In this document: in pieces, positions 41,022 through 50,608 of the stretch
Position numbering within the stretch: the first letter of the stretch is position 1
How the letters are laid out: every line of letters begins with the position of its first letter
DNA from: Polyangium sp. 6x1
Lineage (GTDB): Bacteria > Myxococcota_A > Polyangia > Polyangiales > Polyangiaceae
Direction: 5' to 3'
Length of the DNA stretch: 64,000 nucleotides
Assembly (NCBI RefSeq): GCF_029946515.1
Contig: NZ_JARZHH010000024.1
Coordinates: 89,752-153,751, forward strand
Notes under the pieces: model-generated
The model's input: only the letters and a program-made list of their open reading frames with translations
Told to the model about the DNA's origin: nothing
Database searches by the model: none
Made by a program: the position numbers and the translations under genes

Positions 41022-43334
41022 ATGCCCTGGCACACCCGCTCGCTCTGGATCGCGGCCCTCGCCGTGGCGTATGCCGCGGTCGCGGGGCTCTGGGCGACGG
41101 GCGGGGACGCGAGCGCGTGGATCGCCCTGCTCTTGCCGCTCGCGTGCGTGGTCGGCTGGAGGCTGACCGCGGAGGACAGGCGCGGCGACGACACCCTCGA
41201 TCCGGGCGCGCGCGCGGCCGCGCGGCTCACGATCGCCGGCGCCTCGCTCTTCGCCGCGTCGCGGTGCGGGGCGATCACGCCGGGCTTCGTGGCAGGCGAG
41301 AACCTCGGCGTCGCGCTCGCGGCCCTCGGCTCGCTTTGGGCCATCGCGCGGATCAAGCCGCTCGGCGGCCTCGCGGAGCCGAGCCCGTCGGCGCGCAGGC
41401 TCGACGCCGCCGCGTTCGCCGCGCTCTTCTGGGTGGTCGCGGCAGCGCTGCCCGGCGCGGCCTCGATGTTTCCCGAGCGCACCGAGGGGCTCGATCCGCT
41501 GCTCATCGATTACGCGACCGTGGCCGCGTCGATCGGCTCGCTCGCCGTCCAGCTCTTCGCGGCGGCGCGGCTCGCGGCCAGCCGGCGCGCCGAGATCGGC
41601 GTGGCCGAGCGGGCGCAGGCGGCGCTCTGGCTCGGCTCGATCGCGCTCGCCGTGGGGATCCTCGCGGCGGCCGCGCGGGTCCTCCCGCCCGAGCGGGTCT
41701 TGCCGATCGCGGTGGTGCTCGCGTCGCTCGGCGCGGCGTTCGCGGCGGCGAGCCGCGAGCCCGAGACGGTGCTCGCGGCCCTCCGGCTCACGCTCGCGAC
41801 GACGGGGCTCGTCGCGCCGATCGCGCTCGGCGCGGTCTATGCGGCGCACGTGCGGCCGGCCGTCGCGGGCCCGATCGCGTTCGGGGCGGCGGGGGCGGCC
41901 GCGATCGCGGCGCTCGTCGCGCAGCGGATCGCGCGTCGTGCGGGGCCCGGGAGCGGGCGGCTCTTGCCAGCGCTGCAAGCCGCGACGCGCGCGGCGATGA
42001 CGCCCGATCCGGAGGAGGCGCTCCGCTCTGCGCTCTTCGAGCTGCGCGGCGCGCTCGGGCAGGACGGCGAACCGCCTGCGCTCTATCGGTTCTTCCCGGC
42101 CGAGCAGGTGAGCGTGGATCGCGCGGGTTTCTTGCACACGAAGAAGGCCGAGATGCCGCCGCGGCTCGTCGCGCTCGCGGACGCGGAGCACGAGCGGATC
42201 CTGCGGATCGAGGTGATGCACGCGGTGTCGGTGCGAAAGCCCGAGGTGCGGCCGCTCATCGCGTGGATGGAGGACAACCACCTCTCGGCCGTGAGCGTGG
42301 TGCGCGACGAGGACGGCCCGATCGGGGCGCTCACGGTGCCCGCGGGGGCGCGGGTCGCGCCGAAGGCGCTCGCGGACGTGCGGGCGCTGCGGCAGCTCTC
42401 GGATCGACTGGCCGCGGTGCTCGGCGTCTCGTCGATGCTGTCGCGCTCCCGCGAGCGTGAGCTCGTGGCGCGGGACGACCTCGAGAAGAACGCGGCCGAG
42501 CGCGCGCGCCTCGCCACGGAGCTCGGTCGCATCGAGGGTCAGTTCGAGGCCGTGGCGAAGAGCTTCGAGCAGCGGGCGCGGGTCGCGCTCTACAGCCCGG
42601 CGGCGCAGGCGGCGGTGCAGCGGCTGGAGCAGCTCGCGGCGATGGACGTGCCGGTCACGCTCTTGACGTCGCCCGGGATCGACGCGGTGGCGTGGGCGGC
42701 GCTCGTGCACCTCGCGTCGGCGCGGAAGAAGGGCGTGATGGTGATCGTGGACGGGACGACCCCGGCCGAGCACGACCCGGCGAAGTGGCAGGATCGGGTG
42801 TCGTCGCCGCTCGCGCGGGCGGCGGGCGGGACGCTCGTGCTGCTCGACGCGCACGTGCTGCCGGAGCTCGTGCAGATGCGGATCGCGTCGGGGCTGCCTT
42901 CGGACGTGGGGCTCGTGGTGGCGCTGCCGGGCACGGTGGACTCGCTGGCGGCGAGCGGGAAGCTCTCGGAGGCGCTGGCGGATCGGCTCGGCGATCGGTC
43001 GGTGGCGCTGCCGGCGCTCTCGTCGCGCGGCGAGGATCTGTCGCTGCTCGTGCTGGAGGCGCTGACGCGCATCGGCAAGCGGCTGCGGCAGGCGCCGCTC
43101 GGGATCGATCCGCGCGCGCTCGCGGCGCTCGTGGATCACGATTTCCCGGGGAACGACGCGGAGCTCGAAGGGATCCTGTTCCGGGCCGCGCTCGCGGCGC
43201 CGCCGGACGCGCGCGCGGTGACGGTGCGGGAGCTCGAAGTCGCAGGGTTCGCGCCGCCGCCGGGGAGCGAGCGGCGGGCGCGCGGGACGGGGCCGCTGCC
43301 GCAGCCGCGGAGGAAGCGGTCGTCGAAGACGTAG
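41022..43334 (+). CDS. Membrane-GAF protein with degenerate sigma-54 activator-type AAA+ domain
   Basis: Product of 770 residues. About 1-300 is hydrophobic with eight or more predicted helices. Residues about 310-465 look like a GAF-type sensor (LSAVSVVRDEDGPIGALTVP). A coiled linker (REREL to FEQRA) follows. From about 530, the order of a NtrC-type ATPase can be traced: VTLLTSPGIDAV where Walker A should be, AAGGTLVLLDAHVLPE for Walker B, LPALSSRGEDLSLLVLEAL for the LPPLRERxEDI block, and HDFPGNDAELEGILFRA for WPGNVRELEN. The Gly-Lys-Thr/Ser of Walker A and the GAFTGA loop are absent. A non-catalytic sensor derived from an activator is the likely interpretation. Confidence 0.8.
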   Translation: MPWHTRSLWIAALAVAYAAVAGLWATGGDASAWIALLLPLACVVGWRLTAEDRRGDDTLDPGARAAARLTIAGASLFAASRCGAITPGFVAGENLGVALAALGSLWAIARIKPLGGLAEPSPSARRLDAAAFAALFWVVAAALPGAASMFPERTEGLDPLLIDYATVAASIGSLAVQLFAAARLAASRRAEIGVAERAQAALWLGSIALAVGILAAAARVLPPERVLPIAVVLASLGAAFAAASREPETVLAALRLTLATTGLVAPIALGAVYAAHVRPAVAGPIAFGAAGAAAIAALVAQRIARRAGPGSGRLLPALQAATRAAMTPDPEEALRSALFELRGALGQDGEPPALYRFFPAEQVSVDRAGFLHTKKAEMPPRLVALADAEHERILRIEVMHAVSVRKPEVRPLIAWMEDNHLSAVSVVRDEDGPIGALTVPAGARVAPKALADVRALRQLSDRLAAVLGVSSMLSRSRERELVARDDLEKNAAERARLATELGRIEGQFEAVAKSFEQRARVALYSPAAQAAVQRLEQLAAMDVPVTLLTSPGIDAVAWAALVHLASARKKGVMVIVDGTTPAEHDPAKWQDRVSSPLARAAGGTLVLLDAHVLPELVQMRIASGLPSDVGLVVALPGTVDSLAASGKLSEALADRLGDRSVALPALSSRGEDLSLLVLEALTRIGKRLRQAPLGIDPRALAALVDHDFPGNDAELEGILFRAALAAPPDARAVTVRELEVAGFAPPPGSERRARGTGPLPQPRRKRSSKT

Positions 43335-43404
43335 CGGGGAGCGGTGAGCCCCCTGGCTCGTTTTCCCTTGTCGCCGAGCCGTTCAACCTGCGATTCGAAC
43401 CTGC

Positions 43405-44454
43405 ATGCTAGCAATGACGAGACGCCGCTCGGCAATGCTGGCCGTGCTGGTGTTGGGCTTCGGTGGGGCAGGGATGACGGGCGCGTGCGGGTCGAGCGAG
43501 CCGCGCGAGGCAGAGTCGCTGCGTGCGGAGGTTGATCCACCGGATCCGCTCGCCGAAGCTCCGTTGCCCATCATGACGAAGCCCCCTCTGGGCGACCGAC
43601 CTCCGAGGTTTCCTCCCGGAGAACCCATCGAATGTTTCGATGTCATGGCTCCTATGCCGTGCAAGGCTTACAGCATCCCGCTCCTCGGAAATCCTAAGGA
43701 TAACGCGGCCCTGCGGAACAAGTACAAGGCTGCGTTCGGGGGCGCTTGTTACATGTCCGCGGGACCCATTCCCACGTTCGGCTGCTTTTACAAGCCCTCG
43801 CAGATGACGCCGAAGGGGAAAGCGTGCACGGATGCCCAGAAGATCCCCGAGGTCTTCGGAGCGGCGCCGTATGACAAGGGCTACGAGTGCCAGAAAGTCG
43901 AGGGCACGAAGGATTGGTGGCTCCAGGTCGGTCCGGATCCCGCGATCAAGATCGACATCACCTACCTGGACGCGCCCCTGGAGACGTCGCTCATCGATGT
44001 CAACGGCGTCCCGACGGCGATCAATGGCCCGTATCGCAATTTGCCCGAGCCGCCCAGGGTCGAAGTAGGGCGAGATTTCCACTGCGCCAGCGGTCAAGTG
44101 GGTGCCGACGGCACGTCCCTCACCCAGTGGGAGTGGATCCGCCAGGTCAACCGCAAGGCGCACGGCGGCGTGATTCACTCCGATCTCGTGGGGTTCGAGT
44201 ACCCGTGTAACGGACCCGGCAATCCCATGTGCCCAGAACCGCTCGTGCTCAAAGATGGGCCTAAAGACGACCCAGACGCGGCGCAGGTGCACCACGAGGT
44301 GCGCGCGAAGGACCTGCGCGGCTGCAAGTGGGGCACGAACTCGAACAAAAACGCGGTGGTCATCTCGCGGAAGCTCAACATTTATCTATCGAACAAGTAC
44401 CCGTCGAAGGAGGAGGTGGATCGGGTCAACCAGGTTCCGCCGTACACCCCGTGA
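43405..44454 (+). CDS. Lipoprotein with HNH-like C-terminal motif, candidate secreted nuclease
   Basis: Product of 349 residues. A signal peptide ends in a lipobox (AGMTGAC near residue 28). The N-terminal two-thirds is Cys-rich and unrecognised. The C-terminal 60 residues read AQVHHEVRAKDLRGCKWG and then TNSNKNAVVISRKLNIYLSN. The HH and the Asn-rich helix recall AHH/HNH-type nuclease toxins, but the similarity is a visual impression. The region is less GC-rich than its neighbours. The next gene, 64 bp downstream, is an internally duplicated soluble protein that could be an immunity factor. Confidence 0.6.
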   Translation: MLAMTRRRSAMLAVLVLGFGGAGMTGACGSSEPREAESLRAEVDPPDPLAEAPLPIMTKPPLGDRPPRFPPGEPIECFDVMAPMPCKAYSIPLLGNPKDNAALRNKYKAAFGGACYMSAGPIPTFGCFYKPSQMTPKGKACTDAQKIPEVFGAAPYDKGYECQKVEGTKDWWLQVGPDPAIKIDITYLDAPLETSLIDVNGVPTAINGPYRNLPEPPRVEVGRDFHCASGQVGADGTSLTQWEWIRQVNRKAHGGVIHSDLVGFEYPCNGPGNPMCPEPLVLKDGPKDDPDAAQVHHEVRAKDLRGCKWGTNSNKNAVVISRKLNIYLSNKYPSKEEVDRVNQVPPYTP

Positions 44455-44518
44455 CGCGGCAAGCGACCCAGGCGGCGCGCATATTGACGCCAAAACCGGC
44501 GTGGCGTAGGCGAGGCCG

Positions 44519-46153
44519 ATGATCGAACGGACCACCACGCACTTCGGCGACCTCGTCTTCGACCGAGACGCCATTGTGCGCGCTGCGCTGCGTGCCTACG
44601 TCGAAGGCTACTTCGCGCAACTCCCGAATTGCCTCTCATTCCCGGCCGCCGACGGCGCGCTGTGGACGGGCGACCTCCAGCGGGGTGGCATCGCCAACTA
44701 CGACGGATCCGGAAACAACGAAGTCGTGGCGTGGACCGAGGTGGGCGTCGTCGGTCTCGCGTACGAGCTGGGGTTTGGCCCGATCGAGCAGCTCGACCTC
44801 CCGGCTTCTGCGGTGACGGGTGGCCCGGACGACGTGCGCGCGGCTGTACCGGACCTTCCCGAAGAGCTGGAGCCTGCCCTCGTGCTCGCCACCGGCATGC
44901 TCGACGTGGGGCCGGAGCATGGGGAGAAGTTGGCGGGCGTCGGCTTCTGGCTCTTCGGCGACCGCGTGGGAGGTACGCTCTTCCTCGTCGACGATCCGAC
45001 GTTGGCCTGCGGCGCCGACCGGCTGGCCGCGTGGGGCTTGCTCAAAGGGGGAAGGCTGCTGCCGCTGGATTGTGGCGGTTATCCCCGCCCCGGGGAGATC
45101 GTGGTCGACTACGCACGCCCGCAAGACGCTCCCCTCCACGCGATCGTGGACGCGGTGACCGACCGGAGGCTGCGTGGCCCCACCGAGCTGACCGCCGAGG
45201 AGCTCGCGACGCTCGTTCTCGAACCGCCTACCCCGAAGAAACTGCTCGCCATCCAGCGCAGGCTTCAGGAGGTCGGCATCACCTGGCCCGGCTCGCCCAA
45301 GCTCCCCGATCCGCCGCCCGAACGTCCCAAACCCGTTTGGCCCTCTCCCACGATGATTCAGCGAGCCCAGACTTCCAATCCGTACTACTTCTACTTCTTC
45401 GACCGAGACCCCCTCGTCCGTGTTGCGCTGCGCGCCTACGTGGAAGCTGTCCTCTCGCAGCTCGACCCGCTCGAGCGCCACCCGTTCACCGCCTGTGTCG
45501 TGCCGCGTTGGAAAGGCGACCTGAAGCGGGGTGCCTTCTTCAACGGGAATGGCTGCGGCTCCTATGACGTCGTCGCGTGGACCGAGGCGGGCGTCGTCGG
45601 CCTCGCGTACGAGCTCGGCTTTGGTCCGCTCGAGCAGTTTGGCCTCTCGGTCGACGCGGTCAAAGGCGGCCCCGACGACGTGCGCGCTGCCCTGCCAGAG
45701 CTGCCCGCCGAGCTTTTTCCCGCGTTCGAGCTCGCTGTCGGCCTGCTCGAGGTAGGAGCGCATGGGGAGAAGCGAGCGAGCCTCGGCTTCTGGCTGCTCG
45801 GCGCCGAGCGCGTTGAGGGCACGTTCTTCGACGTCGATGCAACGGCTCCCGGCGCCCGCAGGCTGGCCGCGTGGGGCCGGACCGGGAACGGGACAAGGCT
45901 TTTGCCGGTGTATGATCCAAACAATGCTCCGCGCATGAATCAGGCCATCTTCGATAAAGCCGAACCCATCCACGATCTCGTCGACGCAGTGACCGACCGG
46001 GCACTGAAAGGCCCCACGGAGCTTTTGCCCGACGAGCTCGCGACGCTGCTTCCCACTCCGCCCGACCCGGAGCGATTGCTTGACGCTCAATGCAAGCTTC
46101 AGAAGGTCGGCATCACCTGGCCCGGCTCGCCCGAGATTCCTAGCGCGGGATAG
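44519..46153 (+). CDS. Internally duplicated protein, candidate immunity protein
   Basis: Product of 544 residues made of two similar halves of about 240-270 residues. Matching blocks are VVAWTEVGVVGLAYELGFGP (first) and VVAWTEAGVVGLAYELGFGP (second), GGPDDVRAAVPDLPEELEPA and GGPDDVRAALPELPAELFPA, and EVGITWPGSPKLPDPP and KVGITWPGSPEIPS at each end. No signal peptide, membrane helix or catalytic motif is visible. Duplicated compact domains of this kind are typical of immunity proteins, and the gene directly follows a candidate nuclease lipoprotein. The role is inference. GC content is lower than the genome around it. Confidence 0.7.
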   Translation: MIERTTTHFGDLVFDRDAIVRAALRAYVEGYFAQLPNCLSFPAADGALWTGDLQRGGIANYDGSGNNEVVAWTEVGVVGLAYELGFGPIEQLDLPASAVTGGPDDVRAAVPDLPEELEPALVLATGMLDVGPEHGEKLAGVGFWLFGDRVGGTLFLVDDPTLACGADRLAAWGLLKGGRLLPLDCGGYPRPGEIVVDYARPQDAPLHAIVDAVTDRRLRGPTELTAEELATLVLEPPTPKKLLAIQRRLQEVGITWPGSPKLPDPPPERPKPVWPSPTMIQRAQTSNPYYFYFFDRDPLVRVALRAYVEAVLSQLDPLERHPFTACVVPRWKGDLKRGAFFNGNGCGSYDVVAWTEAGVVGLAYELGFGPLEQFGLSVDAVKGGPDDVRAALPELPAELFPAFELAVGLLEVGAHGEKRASLGFWLLGAERVEGTFFDVDATAPGARRLAAWGRTGNGTRLLPVYDPNNAPRMNQAIFDKAEPIHDLVDAVTDRALKGPTELLPDELATLLPTPPDPERLLDAQCKLQKVGITWPGSPEIPSAG

Positions 46154-46532
46154 AGCTGCGCCGTCGAGCACGACCGCCCCAAGCGTCGAGAACTCCCCGA
46201 GGGCTGCGCCGGATCCCTGAGGCGGAAGCGGGAGCGGACACGGAAGCGGGAGCGACTTCGGTCATCGCCGCAAAACCGCCCCGGTCCCCGGTTGACGCTC
46301 GGTTCCTTGCCGCACGCTGCCGCCGCGCGACCGGCGCCGCCTCGCCCCCGGGCGCAACCTCCCGCCGGCCCAAAGGCGCCGCCCTGCCCCCTTCCCCCCT
46401 CCGCCCCCGCCCCCACGGCGGCGCATCGCTCCCAGGCGCAACCCCCCGCCGGCCCCCAGGCGCCACCCTGCACCCTGCGCATCCGCGCCGCCTGCCGACC
46501 GGCGCCACCTTGCGCCCGGTGCACCGCTGCCG
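46154..46532. other. C-rich noncoding gap
   Basis: This 379-bp interval between convergent genes holds short C/G-rich imperfect repeats (for example GCGCAACC and CGGCGCCACC) and a duplicated GGAAGCGGGAGCG-type element near 46220-46250. Reading frames through it encode only Ala/Pro/Gly/Arg-rich strings. No gene, hairpin or promoter is convincing here. Confidence 0.6.
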
Positions 46533-47252
46533 TCAGCCTACAGGCGCGCCTCCGCTCCCTTCGCCGTCGTCCTCCTCGCGCCCGCCGCGCCGCTTGCGCG
46601 ACACATCCAGGAAGAAGGACGCCACGTACCCACGCTGCCGCGGGAACCGACCGTCGAGCGCGGCCTTCGTCTGCGCGAGTTTGTCGGCCGCCTCGACCAC
46701 GAGCTTCACCGCTTCGCTCTCCAGCTTCGACAGCGCGGCGTCCCCTTCGTCACGCTTCTTCAAGAGCCCCTCTTGCAACTCCACGCGGGCGATCAGGTCG
46801 CTCTGTACCTTGGCCTTGTCCTCGTACTCGGGTAGGTCCGCGATACGGGTGATCGCCTCGCGCACGAGGGCAGGCTCGTTTCGGTGGGGCGCGTCGATCA
46901 GGTCGTCGACGCGACTGCCGAAGGCGTGCTCGGCGCCGAGGCCGCTCTTCCCTTTGAGCCCGAGCTTCGTCCGCGTGTTGCCTGCGCGAACGCCCCGATC
47001 GAGGACCTGATCGCCGAGGACGACGGCCGATTGATTCTGGTCCCCCGGGCCGAGCTCGAAATCCTCGATCTCACGTTGCTTCGCAGGGAGCGCCTGCCGG
47101 AGGGGCCAGAGCTTCGCCGCCTCCGCCGCGAAGAACTCACGATCCTCGGCCGTCCGATCGAGGTCCACCTTCGATGCGACCGTCAGCATGTTGTACGTGC
47201 GGGCGATGGCCCGCGACATCAGGCGAATGGGAGAGGTCGGTCCTGCGAGCAT
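46533..47252 (-). CDS. Hypothetical helical protein
   Basis: Product of 239 residues starting at MLAGPTSPIRLMSRAIARTY. The sequence is mostly charged alpha helix. An early segment (NMLTVASKVDLDRTAEDREF) and a later long coiled-coil-like part (LIARVELQEGLLKKRDEGDA, then SKLESEAVKLVVEAADKLAQ) suggest a scaffold or cytoskeletal-type role. The tail is Arg/Gly/Glu-rich and probably disordered. No family was recognised. The frame is open upstream, but the chosen ATG avoids an antisense overlap with the HEAT-repeat gene. It is divergent to that gene. Confidence 0.65.
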   Translation of the reverse strand: MLAGPTSPIRLMSRAIARTYNMLTVASKVDLDRTAEDREFFAAEAAKLWPLRQALPAKQREIEDFELGPGDQNQSAVVLGDQVLDRGVRAGNTRTKLGLKGKSGLGAEHAFGSRVDDLIDAPHRNEPALVREAITRIADLPEYEDKAKVQSDLIARVELQEGLLKKRDEGDAALSKLESEAVKLVVEAADKLAQTKAALDGRFPRQRGYVASFFLDVSRKRRGGREEDDGEGSGGAPVG

Positions 47253-47483
47253 GATGCCTCCGGTGCGTGGAAGAGCGCACGGTATGGGACGCGAACGACC
47301 GGAGGCAAGCGTGATCCATCGCCAAGAAAGTTGCGGGGCGCCTTGGCTCGATCGGGCAGCATCCATCCTTGAGACGATGGGACCGACCGTGTAGCCTCGG
47401 TTCGTCGGAGCGGGAGGCTCCCTGTCGAAAGGCAAACACGATCGAATGGGCCTTCCCTGGATGGAACCCGCATTGGAGATTGC

Positions 47484-48698
47484 ATGGCCTGGTTCGCGGA
47501 TCTGAGCCCGTACGTCAATTCGGAGGAGGACGCAGAAAACGACACGGGCGGGCCGTCGCCGCCCGCTTTCCACATCGGCTGGCTCGATCCCGGGCACCCG
47601 TTCCCCGAAGGGCCCGTGCCCACCGCATTCCTCGTCCGGCTCACCGTCCTCGTGACGCGCGCTCGGACGGCGCTCTCGCGCCGCAATCATACCTGCGCGT
47701 TCGGTCACAAGAAACCGATCATCGGGAACGGCGCGATCCGCGTGGTCGGGGAAGATGGGACGAGGTTCGTCGCGCCGGTGATGATTCATCATTACGTCGC
47801 GGATCACGGTTACCGGCCGCCGGACGCGTTCATCGCCGCGGTGCTGCGGAATGCAGGCCTCTCCTGGGAACGGGCGTACGAGGAGGACCTCTGCGCGAGC
47901 TGCGGCCTCGCCTTGCAAATCAAGAAGAAACACAAGGTTTATCGCGAGGACGAGACGGGCATCGAGTCCTTCGTCCAGGGCTCGTGCGGCGGCTGCGGCG
48001 CTTCTTATCAACGCCGCGCGCCGCTGCCGGGCGGCGAACGCGTGGCGACCCAGCGCGCGCTGGAGCAGCTAAAGGCCCCCGACGCCGACGCGCGCATCGA
48101 GGCCGCGACCGATCTCTCCTATCTCCGGGGCCAGGATTCCATTCCGAACCTCGTCGCGCTCCTGCACGACGCGCACGCCGGGGTGCGACGCGCAGCCACG
48201 ATGGCGCTCGCCAGGCTGAAAGCGGACGAGGCCATCCCGCCGCTCGTCGAGAACCTCGAGCGCCCGCATGAAATCCCGCGCGAGGCGACGACGAGGCCAC
48301 TCGCCAGCCTGCATGCAGCCGCCGTCGTCCGCGCCCTCGCAAGTCCGCTCCACAATCCCGACACCCCCGTCCGCAGCGCCGCCGTCGAAGTGCTGGAGCG
48401 AATCGGGGGCGAGGCGACCGAGGCCATGCTGATGCAATGCCTCGACGACCCGGACCCCTCGATCCGGCGGCAGGCGCTCCGGGCGCTGTCGAGCCGCATC
48501 GACCGCTGGGAGCGCCGGATCCTCAGCGAGGAATTCGACGGCACGGATCCCTTCCTCGATCCGCGCGCGCCGCTCGACGAGGCGTGGCTACGAAAGGCGG
48601 CGTCTCGAATGCATGTCCCCGTCGAGGAGGTGCGCGGCCGCGTCGAGGGGATCGCGACGCGGTTCGGGATTCCGCTCGGGTGGCGGGATCGAGATTGA
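47484..48698 (+). CDS. HEAT-repeat protein with N-terminal DUF7919-like and zinc-ribbon domains
   Basis: Product of 404 residues. The N-terminus (MAWFADLSPYVNSEED, then IGWLDPGHPFPEGPVPTAFL) resembles the small DUF7919 domain. A zinc ribbon follows, with CASCG and a later CGGCG. The C-terminal half (about 190-350) consists of HEAT/PBS-lyase-type repeats (ARIEAATDLSYLRGQDSIPN, AGVRRAATMALARLKADEAI, TPVRSAAVEVLERIGGEATE, PSIRRQALRALSS). These repeats mediate protein contacts. The specific partner is unknown. Confidence 0.85.
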   Translation: MAWFADLSPYVNSEEDAENDTGGPSPPAFHIGWLDPGHPFPEGPVPTAFLVRLTVLVTRARTALSRRNHTCAFGHKKPIIGNGAIRVVGEDGTRFVAPVMIHHYVADHGYRPPDAFIAAVLRNAGLSWERAYEEDLCASCGLALQIKKKHKVYREDETGIESFVQGSCGGCGASYQRRAPLPGGERVATQRALEQLKAPDADARIEAATDLSYLRGQDSIPNLVALLHDAHAGVRRAATMALARLKADEAIPPLVENLERPHEIPREATTRPLASLHAAAVVRALASPLHNPDTPVRSAAVEVLERIGGEATEAMLMQCLDDPDPSIRRQALRALSSRIDRWERRILSEEFDGTDPFLDPRAPLDEAWLRKAASRMHVPVEEVRGRVEGIATRFGIPLGWRDRD

Positions 48699-48727
48699 GG
48701 TATTTCGCGCGCCCTCGCGCCGAAAGC

Positions 48728-50608
48728 TCACGGCCTGGTCGACGGAGCCGGGGGCTCCGGGGGCTTTTTGCTCCACAAGCGCTGGATCCCGGGCATTCTG
48801 GAGACGCTCGGCATTTTGCGTAACGACAGGAGCGCGTCCGTCCGTGAGGCCTCGTCCAGGCGGCGGCGGTGCGCGCCGAGGAGATCGCTCCGGGTGATGA
48901 TCCCGACGACGCGCGTCGGATCCTCCGGCTTCACCACGACGAGCCGCCCCACGCCCTCGACGAGCATCCGGTCGGCGGCTCCGCGCACCGTGCTTTGCTC
49001 GGAGATCACCACCGGCGCGCGCTTGATGGCGGCCGTCACGAGCTGATCCCCCGCGCGCGCGGCATCAAAGAGGTCCGTCCGGGTGACGACGCCGATGAGC
49101 GTGCCCGCGGCATCGAGCACCGGAAACCCCGTATGGCGCGTCCCCGGCCCGCCCGCGCCGAGCCACGCCCGCACGGAGTCGATGGTCTGGTCGAACCGGA
49201 GCGTGACGAGCTCGCGCGTCGCGCAGTCCGCCACGAGGACCTGATCGAGGAAATCCGGCCGGTATTCGCTCGGCACGCGCGCGCCGCGGCGGGCGATCTT
49301 CTCGGTCATGATGGAGTTCTTCATCAAGAGCGACGAGACGAGGAACGCCGCGGTGCAACCGCCGAGCAGCGGCAAGAGGCCGATCGGCTGGCGTGTCGCC
49401 TCGAACGCGAATACCACCGAGGCGAGCAGCGCCCGCGACGCGCCCGCGAACATCGCGGCCATCCCGACGAGCGCTGCGATCCGCACGTCGATCCCGAGGC
49501 TCGGGGCCACGGCGACCGCGAGCCCGCCGAGCACCGAGCCGAGGCCACCTCCGAGCGTGAAAAGCGGCGCAAGCGTGCCGCCCGAGGTGCCGCTCGCGAG
49601 CGCCACGATCCAGGAGAAGAGCTTGAACGCGCAGAACACGAGCGCGGCGCGGCCGACGAGCGTCCCGGCGAGGATGTCGTCGATGTTGTCGTAGCCGACG
49701 CCGAGCGTGCGCGGCGCGACGTACCCGGCCGCCCCGACGGCGAGCCCGCCGAGCGCCGGCCACCACATCCAGTGCACGGGCAGCCGCTCGAAGCCGTCTT
49801 CGAGGCGATAGAGGGCGCGGGTCACGAGCACCGCGGCGACGCCGACGATCGCGCCGAGGACGATGTACGACGCGAGCGCCGCGCCCGAGGGCTGGGCGAG
49901 ATCGGGCATCGTGAACACGGGGGCCCCGCCGACCAGCGCCAAACGCGCGGCGGAGGCCGTGGCGCTCGCGAGCGCGACGGGGATCACCGAGCGCGGGCGG
50001 TATTCGAAGAGGAGCAGCTCGATCGCGAGCAGCACGGCCGAGACGGGCGTGCCGAACGTCGCGGCCATACCGGCGACGGCGCCGGCGGCGAGCAGCGTTT
50101 TGCGCTCGTCGGCCGTGACGGTGAGCACCTGGCCGACGAGCGAGCCGAGGGCGCCGCCCGTGGCGATGATCGGCCCTTCGGCGCCGAACGGGCCGCCGGT
50201 GCCGATGGAGATCGCCGCCGAAAGCGGCTTCAGCACCGTCATGCGCGGCGGGATGCGGCTCTGGGCGAAGAGCACGCGCTCCATCGCCTCGGGGATGCCG
50301 TGCCCGCGGATCGCCGGGGAGCCGAAGCGCGCCATCAAGCCCACGAGGAGCGCGCCGGCGCTGGGAATGAGCAGCACGCGCGCGCCGAGCCCGTGGCCGG
50401 CGGGGGAGACGAACGCCGTGGAGAGGCGCCCGTAGAACGCGAGGTTCGTGACCAGGCCAATGAGCCCGGTGAGGAGCTGCGCCGTCGCGGTCGCGACCAG
50501 CGCGAGGCACACTGAAACGGCGCTCAGGACGACCACCCTGCGGTCGACGAGCGCGGCGGCGACCTCGGCGTCGGGAACGGACGCCTGCCGCAATCCATGG
50601 GATCCCAT
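48728..50608 (-). CDS. CLC-family chloride channel/antiporter with CBS domains
   Basis: Polytopic anion transporter of 626 residues. The selectivity filter reads GTGGPFGAEGPIIATGG, with the gating Glu present, and GTSGGTLAPLFTLGGG follows. A C-terminal soluble region has two CBS-type modules (FPVLDAAGTLIGVVTRTDLF and RLVVVKPEDPTRVVGIITRS), which usually sense adenine nucleotides. The gating Glu suggests an antiporter rather than a pure channel. The ATG at 50608 is preferred because it starts the hydrophobic domain. The open frame upstream to 50821 is low-complexity. Confidence 0.93.
   Translation of the reverse strand: MGSHGLRQASVPDAEVAAALVDRRVVVLSAVSVCLALVATATAQLLTGLIGLVTNLAFYGRLSTAFVSPAGHGLGARVLLIPSAGALLVGLMARFGSPAIRGHGIPEAMERVLFAQSRIPPRMTVLKPLSAAISIGTGGPFGAEGPIIATGGALGSLVGQVLTVTADERKTLLAAGAVAGMAATFGTPVSAVLLAIELLLFEYRPRSVIPVALASATASAARLALVGGAPVFTMPDLAQPSGAALASYIVLGAIVGVAAVLVTRALYRLEDGFERLPVHWMWWPALGGLAVGAAGYVAPRTLGVGYDNIDDILAGTLVGRAALVFCAFKLFSWIVALASGTSGGTLAPLFTLGGGLGSVLGGLAVAVAPSLGIDVRIAALVGMAAMFAGASRALLASVVFAFEATRQPIGLLPLLGGCTAAFLVSSLLMKNSIMTEKIARRGARVPSEYRPDFLDQVLVADCATRELVTLRFDQTIDSVRAWLGAGGPGTRHTGFPVLDAAGTLIGVVTRTDLFDAARAGDQLVTAAIKRAPVVISEQSTVRGAADRMLVEGVGRLVVVKPEDPTRVVGIITRSDLLGAHRRRLDEASRTDALLSLRKMPSVSRMPGIQRLWSKKPPEPPAPSTRP

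Noticed and set aside
46154..46532. Small genes in the C-rich gap
   Set aside because: All frames give only Ala/Pro/Gly/Arg strings, with no start signal or conserved pattern.
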